From Balneolaceae bacterium (GTDB lineage Bacteria > Bacteroidota > Rhodothermia > Balneolales > Balneolaceae): DNA of 17,537 nucleotides. Location of the stretch: positions 1-17,537 of the forward strand of contig SLKH01000212.1 in the NCBI GenBank assembly GCA_007134665.1, given 5' to 3'. Numbering within the stretch: position 1 is the first letter of the stretch; each line of letters starts with the position of its first letter. The notes under the pieces were generated by a model that was not told the origin of the DNA, ran no database searches, and was given only the letters and a program-made list of their open reading frames with translations. Shown in pieces: positions 1 through 7,071 of this stretch. Made by a program: the position numbers and the translations under genes.

Positions 1-702
1 ACATTAAGTGAACTTGAAAATGATTTTTACTTTCAGATACCCTCAAGTATTGAAGGGACCCTTGACCCTACCCTTCTCGCCCAGGTCAATGCCCTGAACA
101 GAAACGAAGAGGAAAAAATTATTCAGGCAACCAGTATCCTGTTATCCGGGAACTTTATACCTCTGACAACAGCTTCAACAGAAGGTGGAACGGGTATGGC
201 TTTGAGAGAAACCTTAACAGGTGGAGCAGTCGTCGTTAACCCACTCATAACCAGCCAGGTAATCAATCCACTATTATCAGATCAGATCAATTCCCTGCTC
301 AGAAGTGATATGTCAATGGATATTGATTTTAATCTGACCACTTTAAACGAAATCGATCTTGGTGTGGCTCTGAGGCTATATGATGACCGGTTAATTCTTC
401 GCAGGGACGGTGTGATAACCGGTGAATACAGTGATATCGGAGATTTGGGGGCTACCTACAGAATAAATCGTATCTTTGCTGTTACAGCATTTCACAGGCA
501 GGATCCGACATTAACCAGTGCAAGTGCAGCCGAAGTACGACAAATACAGGAAATGAATGGTGTGGGCCTCGAGGCACAATTCCAATTCAATACCTGGCAG
601 GAACTTAAACAACGGTTTACCAGGGCAATCAGCCGGTTATTCGGGCGAAAGGAACGCGAAGAAGAAATTACTGAGAATGGCGAAGCAATCGCTGCAGAAT
701 AA
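1..702 (+). CDS. TamB/DUF490-family protein, C-terminal end (5' truncated by window)
   Basis: The reading frame is open from base 1 to a TAA at 700-702, so this is the last 233 residues of a longer gene; the ATG at 196 is internal. The visible part matches the conserved C-terminal TamB (DUF490) domain. It has a Phe-rich start with FYFQIPSSIEGTLDP, then a segment with ILLSGNF, then a Leu/Ser/Asn helix around INSLLRSDMSMDIDF. It ends with alternating beta strands (LGVALRLYDDRLILRRDG) and a QEMNGVGLEAQFQFNT element before a charged tail rich in Arg and Glu. TamB proteins are inner-membrane-anchored periplasmic bridges that work with an Omp85 barrel in outer-membrane protein insertion and/or lipid transport. 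rnr begins 24 nt downstream and an Omp85-type barrel gene follows it, so the three are probably cotranscribed. Family assignment is good. Exact function and partner are inference because most of the protein lies outside the window. Confidence 0.85.
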   Translation, partial: TLSELENDFYFQIPSSIEGTLDPTLLAQVNALNRNEEEKIIQATSILLSGNFIPLTTASTEGGTGMALRETLTGGAVVVNPLITSQVINPLLSDQINSLLRSDMSMDIDFNLTTLNEIDLGVALRLYDDRLILRRDGVITGEYSDIGDLGATYRINRIFAVTAFHRQDPTLTSASAAEVRQIQEMNGVGLEAQFQFNTWQELKQRFTRAISRLFGRKEREEEITENGEAIAAE

Positions 703-726
703 AATTTTGATATACTAACTACCTAT

Positions 727-2880
727 ATGGCTAAGAAAAAACGACTTACATCACTTGAAAAAGAGATCATCCAGCTTTTAAAATCCTACCCGGACGCATC
801 CATACCTGCCCCTGTTTTACAGGAAGCTCTTGGCTTACACGGTAAAAAAGGGTCAAAAAAACTAAAGCATACTCTTCACAATCTGCGAAACAAGGATCAA
901 ATCAGGATGACCAAAGGTAACCTGATCAGTATAAATGAAGTATATGTTGACGAAGAAAAATACTACGAAGGTGTTTTGGATGTAAACAAATACGGAGATG
1001 GTTACGTGGTGACCGAAGGACGCGCACAGGATATTAAAGTCCCTTCACGGTATCTTGGAACTGCACTTGACGGAGACCTCGTAAAAGCGGTTGTCACTCA
1101 TTATCATCGGAAAAGTGGAAAACCGGTTGGCAGGGTTGAAGAAGTAATCAAAAGAGGAAAAACATTATTTGTTGGTACTCTGACATCACCATCTAAAAAT
1201 ACCTATTTAATTCACCCCGATACCCAGTCTTCCCGTACTGATTTCTTTGTAGAGCCGTCTGCTCTAAATGGTGCAAAACCGGGTAATAAAGTGACATTCA
1301 GGCTGGTACAATGGGAGGATGCACGCGGGTTGCCAGAAGCCCAGATTGTACAGAATCTTGGCGACAGCAAATCCAATGAAGCAAAAATCCTCTCAATTCT
1401 TGCTGAATCACAATTTGAATCAGCATTCCCATCCGAGGTTGAATCTTTTGCAGACAGGATCAGTGATCAGATACCAGGCGATGAACTGAACCGACGAAAA
1501 GATTTGCGGGATGAAGTAACATTCACGATCGATCCGGTTGATGCGAAAGATTTTGATGATGCCATCAGTATTCAGGTGCTCGATAATGGAAATTACTATC
1601 TGGGAGTACACATTGCCGATGTTACACACTATATGCCGAGGGGATCAGCTCTTGATGAAGAAGCATTACATCGGGGGACCAGTGTTTACCTGGTTGACCG
1701 AACCATACCGATGCTCCCTGAACGATTAAGTAATGGTGTATGCAGCCTCAGGCCGAATGAAGATAAGCTGACATATAGCTGTTTTATGGAAATATCACCT
1801 CGTGGAAAACTTGTGGATTACTCAGTTGAAGAGGTGATTATCAACTCAAAACAGCGATTTGTTTACGATGAAGTTCAGGAAATCCTTGATGGTAAAGACC
1901 ATCAATTAAAGAGTACACTAAAAACTGCAGAGAAATTAGCTAAGGTATTGCTGGACAACAGGTTTAATGACGGGTCAATCAATTTCGAAACCCCTGAACC
2001 GAGATTTGTGCTTGATGATAATGGCAAACCGGTTGACGTGATCATAAAAAAACGCTTATTTGCCCACCGGCTTGTGGAAGAGTTTATGTTGATGGCAAAC
2101 AAAACGGTTGCCCGCCATATCGACAATCTTCGAAAACAGACAGGCGAAGAAAAAAATGAAAATAACCATCCGTTTCTTTACAGAATTCATGACCAGCCGG
2201 ATCTCGAAAAGCTGTTCAACATCCGTGAAAATGTAAAACCTCTCGGAATTGATTTTGACGTCAAGAAAAGAGTAACAGCTTCCGACATCAATTCGCTGCT
2301 TAGCAGTGTTGAGGGTACAAGTATGGAATCAATCATCAATGACCTGACATTAAGAGCAATGTCAAAAGCTGTATACAGTCCAAAAAATATCGGCCATTTC
2401 GGTCTCGGATTTTCACATTATGCACACTTTACAAGTCCAATACGCCGTTACCCTGATGTTATCGTACACAGACTTCTTAAACGATACAGTTCAGGGGGGC
2501 AGGAATATACTTTTACAGAATTAAAGGAAGTTGGTGAACATTGCAGCGAAAAAGAGCGTTATGCTGTAGAAGCAGAACGTGAATCAGTAAAACTGAAACA
2601 GGTTGAATTTCTCACTGAACGACTCGGTGAGACGTTTGAAGGGGTTATCAGTGGCGTAACTGAAAACGGCCTCTATGTAATTTTAAATGATGTGTACTGT
2701 GAAGGAATGGTACACGTTAGTGATCTTAAAGATGATTACTATATTTACAACTCTCAACGACACTGCCTGATCGGGCGATCAAAAGGCAAACAGTATCGGC
2801 TGGGAGGTGAAGTTTCTGTTACTGTTGTTAAAACTGATCTTGAAAAAAGACAAATTGATTTGACGATATCCGAACAATAA
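727..2880 (+). CDS. rnr: Ribonuclease R, 3'-5' exoribonuclease
   Basis: A 717-residue RNase II/RNB-family exoribonuclease that degrades structured RNA processively from the 3' end in the cytoplasm. It has an N-terminal winged-helix-like segment (about residues 5-65, very Lys-rich) and cold-shock/OB domains (about 75-210). In the RNB catalytic core, DPVDAKDFDD at 269-278 supplies the metal-binding Asp residues D269, D275, D277 and D278. The block GLGFSHYAHFTSPIRRYPDV at about 559-578 is the RNB signature, and a C-terminal S1 domain starts near residue 637. The length is close to the family norm. The protein ends right after the S1 domain (DLTISEQ), without the long Lys-rich tail of enterobacterial RNase R. 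The gene lies 24 nt after the TamB-family stop and 17 nt before the peptidase-barrel gene. No clear Shine-Dalgarno precedes the ATG, so the start was chosen from N-terminal domain fit and spacing. Confidence 0.96.
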   Translation: MAKKKRLTSLEKEIIQLLKSYPDASIPAPVLQEALGLHGKKGSKKLKHTLHNLRNKDQIRMTKGNLISINEVYVDEEKYYEGVLDVNKYGDGYVVTEGRAQDIKVPSRYLGTALDGDLVKAVVTHYHRKSGKPVGRVEEVIKRGKTLFVGTLTSPSKNTYLIHPDTQSSRTDFFVEPSALNGAKPGNKVTFRLVQWEDARGLPEAQIVQNLGDSKSNEAKILSILAESQFESAFPSEVESFADRISDQIPGDELNRRKDLRDEVTFTIDPVDAKDFDDAISIQVLDNGNYYLGVHIADVTHYMPRGSALDEEALHRGTSVYLVDRTIPMLPERLSNGVCSLRPNEDKLTYSCFMEISPRGKLVDYSVEEVIINSKQRFVYDEVQEILDGKDHQLKSTLKTAEKLAKVLLDNRFNDGSINFETPEPRFVLDDNGKPVDVIIKKRLFAHRLVEEFMLMANKTVARHIDNLRKQTGEEKNENNHPFLYRIHDQPDLEKLFNIRENVKPLGIDFDVKKRVTASDINSLLSSVEGTSMESIINDLTLRAMSKAVYSPKNIGHFGLGFSHYAHFTSPIRRYPDVIVHRLLKRYSSGGQEYTFTELKEVGEHCSEKERYAVEAERESVKLKQVEFLTERLGETFEGVISGVTENGLYVILNDVYCEGMVHVSDLKDDYYIYNSQRHCLIGRSKGKQYRLGGEVSVTVVKTDLEKRQIDLTISEQ

Positions 2881-2897
2881 CATTACAATCCCGTGGC

Positions 2898-5800
2898 ATG
2901 CAGTTTTTAAAAAAGTTTTCCATTCTCACTCTTTTGGTACTGTTTACAGGTCTGGCATTCGCCGAATATGCAATGTCTCAATTCTTCGTATTCGGAAAAA
3001 ATCGTGTTCAATACGAAGCTTTCGATTGGAGATTCATCGAAACTGAGCATTTTGACATTTATTATTATGATGAGAAAAATTATCATCTTGCCCAATTTAC
3101 TGCAGAAACGGTAGAATCAAGCCTCAGGCAGCTGATGGAAGATTTTGACCACACACTGACAGACAGGATTCCTGTTATTATCTATGATTCTCATAGTGAT
3201 TTCTCTCAAACTAATGTAGTCGATCTTCCAATCGATGCCCAGGGGATTGGCGGTGTAACAGACAAATTAAAAAACCGCATGACTCAACCTTTCATGGGTG
3301 ATTATGCAGACTTCCGCCGTACACTTCAGCACGAGTTACTGCATGCAGTTATAAATGACAAATATTATGGTGGCAGCCTCCAGACAATGATGAGGCAAAA
3401 TATTCAGTTAAGAATTCCGCTGTGGTTTGAAGAGGGTTTGGCCGAATACCTTGCACTTGGCTGGGATACCCAAACTGATATGTATATCCGGGATGCAATC
3501 ATCAATAACTATCTGCCTCCTCTGTATCAGCTTGGCGGATATTTTGCATATCGAGGAGGTCAATCGTTCTGGAACTTTATTGAAGAAGAGTATGGACGCT
3601 CCAAGATTACTGAAATCCTTCAAAGGCTCAGGCAAACCAGGAGTGTACAACAAGCACTTGTTCAGTCAACCGGGTTAAATCTCGAAGAATTAAGTAACAG
3701 ATGGACAGACAGCCTTCAGCGCCGCTACTTTCCTGAGGTCGCTGAAAGACAACGGATCGACCAGGTAGCAAGCAGGGTCACCGAACGCGGGCGCTTCGGC
3801 AGTTATAGTACAAGTCCGACCATCTCACCACAGGGCGACCGAATTGCTTTTATCTCAAACCGGAGAGCTGCCGGGAATGTTTTTGATATTGTTGTTGTGA
3901 GTGCCATTACCGGCGAAAGGCTCAAGACCCTGATTCGCGGTGAAGACAGTCCGATGTTTGAGGAACTGAATATTCTAAATCCGAACCTCTCCTGGTCTCC
4001 GGATGGAAGAAAGCTTGCCCTCACCACGAAAGCAGATGGCAAATTAAATTTGGGTATCATCGATTACGAAACCGAACAGGTTCAATTACACCGTTTTTCC
4101 AAAGTTGATGCTCTTGCCTCAGTAGCATGGTCACCCGATGGCAGCAAAATTGCATTTGACGGTAATTATGGCGGATATCAGAGTATTTTTGTGTATGATA
4201 TCGAATCCAGGGAATTGTCTAATTTAACAAGAGATGTATTTACTGACCGTGAACCCACCTGGGCACCCGATTCGGAAACGATCTATTTTATTTCAAACCG
4301 TGGAGACAAGCTGAGGGCCGGTGAATTCGTTTCCGGTTACTCAACACTTCAGCACGAGTCTTTTTATCAAACTGATATATACTCCATTACAATAGGATCG
4401 AACAGGATTCACAGGCTTACCAATACACCGTTATGGTCGGAATCTCAACCTGCTGTTACAAATGATGGCCGACTCGTGTTCATTTCAGATCAGAACGGAA
4501 TTCCAAATATTTATGAATATAATTTCGATACCCGGACATCCACTCCGCTCACCGACATTCGAACCGGTATTAATCAGTTATCAATTTCCGCAGATGGCAG
4601 CCGAATTGCATTCAACGCATTAAACGATGGTTATCTTGATATTTACCTGATGAGGAATCCATTCGACAGAAGAATGGACAGGGAATTAACTCCAAATTAC
4701 TGGGCAGAACGCAGAGCATCCCAATCTATTACTGAGCTGGTTCCAGCTACTGGTTATGCCATGGAAATGATCCGTAACAGGCCCCACGGCAATGTGGTTA
4801 TGGTACGTGAACCGCTTCCTGCTCCCTCACTGGCCGAAATATCCGATATCGATGACGTAACTGAACCGGAAACAGATGAGGAAGATCCTGAAGAAACAGG
4901 TATAGATTTTAGAAACTATGTATTCGGTGAAGCTGTAATCAGTGATACAACAATTCAGCTTCGGGATGATCCTCAGAAGTTTATGCCTGAAGGTAATCTC
5001 ACCGAAGACGGATACTATCAGCCAAAAAGATACCGGTTATCATTTTCGCCTGATATTACCTACGCAGCGGGACAAATTGATACCTATTATGGTGGCTCTG
5101 CTTTTGTGATGATCACATTAAGTGACCTGTTTGGAGACCACAGAATGGCACTTGGCTCGAACCTTGTTTTCGATCTGAGAGACAGTGACTATATCCTGCA
5201 ATATGGATATTTTCGGGAGAGAACCAATATCATTGCCAATATATTCCATCAGTCCCGAAATTATCAAACCTTTTTCGGTGAATTATTAAGGTTCAGGACA
5301 TATGGAGCCGGAATTGATTTTCAATATCCGTTTAACCGGTTTGAGCGGGTTGACTATGGAGTTTCATTGATCGGTATTTCCAGGGATTTCAGCTCAATCA
5401 GAGGAATTGGTGATGCCGACCTATCCAACGAACTCAGTACATTCTTATATCCACAGGTTACATACACCGCTGATTACACGATTCCGGGATTTATCACACC
5501 AGTTGGAGGAAGCAGATATTCCGTCAGGGTGTCAGGAAGCCCACCTGCAATTCCGGATGCCCCTCAGTTTGTATCAATCCTGGGCGATTACAGAAGGTAT
5601 CTTAATTTGGGGTCCAGATATTCAATAGCACTGCGCGGAACCGGAGCTGCTTCTTATGGGCCTGATTCACAAACATTCTTTATGGGAGGAATGCTCGGTT
5701 GGATCAATCAGCGATGGTCTGACAATGATATACCATTTGAACGACTTGCAGATACTTTCTTTACCCAACCGGCTACGCCGCTCAGGGGCCATGAATTTAA

Positions 5801-6272
5801 TACCCTTTATGGAGATAAATTCAGCCTGATAAATGCCGAATTCAGATTTCCATTATTTGCGGCTGTCTTACCAGGCCCTGTACCCATTCTGCCTCTTTAC
5901 AATATAACAGGCCTTGCTTTCGTCGATGCCGGAGCAGCCTGGGGATTTGATATTAATTACTCATACTTCCAGGACGGCGTAACAGGAGAACCGATTGTAT
6001 ACCATCAAAAATCATCAGACCTTGATTTCAGGGTTGCAAAGCGCCAGGAAGTTTATCTCGATCCATCCACAGGATTACCCCGTGATGGTGCGCCTCAGCA
6101 GAATGATATACGTGCGACGTACCTTGATGGAGATATTTTAATCGGGGCAGGTTTTGGTCTCAGAACTATACTCCTCGGACTTCCATTCAGATATGATGTT
6201 GGATGGGCGTACGACCGTAACGGTTTCCGAAGCAGTCCAATTCATTACTTCTCAATTGGTATTGATTTCTGA
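2898..6272 (+). CDS. Secreted MA-like metallopeptidase / TolB-type propeller / Omp85 barrel fusion
   Basis: A 1124-residue envelope protein with three modules. A signal peptide (MQFLKKFSILTLLVLFTG, then AFA or AMS cleavage options near residue 24-28) leads to a gluzincin-like peptidase domain. There H145-E-L-L-H149 plus WFEEGLAEY (176-184, E179 as likely third zinc ligand) resemble the peptidase MA family. Residues about 300-590 carry TolB/WD40 PD40-type repeats such as SWSPDGRKLAL, AWSPDGSKIAF and SADGSRIAF. An acidic Asp/Glu linker (about 650-680) precedes a barrel from about 712 to the end. The barrel holds an Omp85 L6-like LRGH (R963), then NAEFRFPL and FVDAGAAW, and the last residue is Phe, the usual outer-membrane barrel ending. 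No POTRA domain is recognisable. Position after the TamB and rnr genes suggests a TamA-like partner role; that is inference. It could instead be a surface protease with its own barrel. Substrate unknown. Confidence 0.88.
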   Translation: MQFLKKFSILTLLVLFTGLAFAEYAMSQFFVFGKNRVQYEAFDWRFIETEHFDIYYYDEKNYHLAQFTAETVESSLRQLMEDFDHTLTDRIPVIIYDSHSDFSQTNVVDLPIDAQGIGGVTDKLKNRMTQPFMGDYADFRRTLQHELLHAVINDKYYGGSLQTMMRQNIQLRIPLWFEEGLAEYLALGWDTQTDMYIRDAIINNYLPPLYQLGGYFAYRGGQSFWNFIEEEYGRSKITEILQRLRQTRSVQQALVQSTGLNLEELSNRWTDSLQRRYFPEVAERQRIDQVASRVTERGRFGSYSTSPTISPQGDRIAFISNRRAAGNVFDIVVVSAITGERLKTLIRGEDSPMFEELNILNPNLSWSPDGRKLALTTKADGKLNLGIIDYETEQVQLHRFSKVDALASVAWSPDGSKIAFDGNYGGYQSIFVYDIESRELSNLTRDVFTDREPTWAPDSETIYFISNRGDKLRAGEFVSGYSTLQHESFYQTDIYSITIGSNRIHRLTNTPLWSESQPAVTNDGRLVFISDQNGIPNIYEYNFDTRTSTPLTDIRTGINQLSISADGSRIAFNALNDGYLDIYLMRNPFDRRMDRELTPNYWAERRASQSITELVPATGYAMEMIRNRPHGNVVMVREPLPAPSLAEISDIDDVTEPETDEEDPEETGIDFRNYVFGEAVISDTTIQLRDDPQKFMPEGNLTEDGYYQPKRYRLSFSPDITYAAGQIDTYYGGSAFVMITLSDLFGDHRMALGSNLVFDLRDSDYILQYGYFRERTNIIANIFHQSRNYQTFFGELLRFRTYGAGIDFQYPFNRFERVDYGVSLIGISRDFSSIRGIGDADLSNELSTFLYPQVTYTADYTIPGFITPVGGSRYSVRVSGSPPAIPDAPQFVSILGDYRRYLNLGSRYSIALRGTGAASYGPDSQTFFMGGMLGWINQRWSDNDIPFERLADTFFTQPATPLRGHEFNTLYGDKFSLINAEFRFPLFAAVLPGPVPILPLYNITGLAFVDAGAAWGFDINYSYFQDGVTGEPIVYHQKSSDLDFRVAKRQEVYLDPSTGLPRDGAPQQNDIRATYLDGDILIGAGFGLRTILLGLPFRYDVGWAYDRNGFRSSPIHYFSIGIDF

Positions 6273-6407
6273 AGCACGTATCTGAAGATCAGAAAACAGA
6301 GGTTTGGAGCTGATTTACAAGAAATGCGAACCGGGTGGCAAAACTGACGATATAACTCATCATGAATGCTGTCAGCTCACCCTCTGCAGAGAATAATCAG
6401 TTGTTTT

Positions 6408-6444
6408 CAGTCAAAATGAATAATTTTAACGTCTATTTTGACTG
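6408..6444. repeat. 10-bp perfect inverted repeat at a convergent junction
   Basis: CAGTCAAAAT at 6408-6417 is the exact reverse complement of ATTTTGACTG at 6435-6444, separated by 17 nt. The right arm lies in the last codons and stop of the HU-family gene, and the left arm is just beyond it. The repeat sits between the end of the barrel-fusion gene (6272) and the HU gene, which converge. It could act as a weak bidirectional terminator or 3'-end stabilising hairpin. The stem is A/T-rich, the loop is large and no T-tract follows on either strand, so a rho-independent terminator call would be weak. Confidence 0.5.
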
Positions 6445-6723
6445 CATTGACTGATTTACTTCTTCTTTAAAATCCTTTGATACTTTCAGCATTGGAACAT
6501 ACTGCTCAGGAACGATGACCTCTTCATTTGTCTTTGGATTTCTGGCAACCCTTTGTGCCCTTTTCACAACTTTAAAGCTGCCAAACCCACGCAATTCAAT
6601 TGTCTCCCCTTTTTTCATAGCATCAATCACAGTTTCCATAAACCCTTTTACTACTGCTTCGGTCTCAACTTTAGTTAAACCTGTAGAGGATGAAATGATA
6701 TCAACAATATCAGCTTTGGTCAT
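6433..6723 (-). CDS. HU/IHF-family DNA-binding protein
   Basis: A 96-residue nucleoid-associated protein of the bacterial histone-like HU/IHF family, which binds and bends DNA as a dimer in the cytoplasm. The start is canonical (MTKADIVDIISSSTGLTK) and is followed by a helix ending in the family signature IELRGFGSFKVVKRA. The beta-arm tip RNPKTNEE (residues about 68-75) carries the Pro that intercalates between base pairs in HU and IHF. The C-terminal VSKDFKEEVN helix replaces the more common GKALKDAV. Length is slightly over the usual 90 residues because of a short tail (QSMQSK). Which paralogue it is (HU or IHF-like subunit) cannot be decided from sequence alone. The leader is A-rich (CTAAAAAATAAAACC before the ATG) with no Shine-Dalgarno. 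The gene is a single unit facing the barrel-fusion gene and divergent from the symporter. Confidence 0.93.
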   Translation of the reverse strand: MTKADIVDIISSSTGLTKVETEAVVKGFMETVIDAMKKGETIELRGFGSFKVVKRAQRVARNPKTNEEVIVPEQYVPMLKVSKDFKEEVNQSMQSK

Positions 6724-7071
6724 GGTTTTATTTTTTAGTTACGATTTCCACTTATTAAGTAGTCAGATTATTAAACATGTAAACACATGCGCTTCAATAA
6801 CAAACTAACGATGAATTAGGTTTCAAAGTTCACATCTTTTTTTAGTTCTGCCAAAGAGAGTGCCGCCATAAATAATGATAATATCAATTTTCAGTGTAAT
6901 GCTTCCTGATATTTTCATTCCTTACAATTTGATGGCCCCGTTTGCTCCGGGTATCATACAATACTTCAACGATAACAGAATCATGTATTAAAACCGTCTT
7001 AAACTCAAAAAAATTCATAAATCTTTTATACATTCGACCTTGAACGGTTAACCTGTCAATTATTCTGTTAC
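6724..7071. other. 348-bp divergent intergenic region without a confident gene
   Basis: This AT-rich gap must hold the promoters of the HU gene (leftward) and of the symporter/upp/lpt run (rightward). I see no tRNA and no recognisable glycine riboswitch ahead of the AGCS transporter. The structure that stands out is an imperfect hairpin at 6930-6956: TGAT/ATCA and CCCG/CGGG arms around a TTTGCTC loop. A minus-strand reading frame of up to 49 codons starts at 7033 and ends at 6884; its translation looks moderately protein-like, but nothing else supports it. A TTGAAC at 7040-7045 could be a -35-type element for the symporter, but no properly spaced partner was found. Confidence 0.5.

Noticed and set aside
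196..198. ATG as start of the first gene
   Set aside because: The frame is open from base 1, and upstream residues match the TamB C-terminal domain; the ATG is an internal Met.
3408..4060. Several 80-85-codon frames opposite or alongside the barrel-fusion gene
   Set aside because: They are out-of-frame shadows of a strongly supported gene, with no recognisable domain and no independent start signals.
6382..6391. CTCTGCAGAG palindrome as a regulator site
   Set aside because: It is a single 10-bp palindrome downstream of a stop codon between convergent genes, where an operator is unlikely; no second copy was seen.
6724..7071. Glycine or other amino-acid riboswitch ahead of the AGCS symporter
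   Set aside because: I found no paired glycine-aptamer core or terminator-like expression platform; only one isolated hairpin is present.
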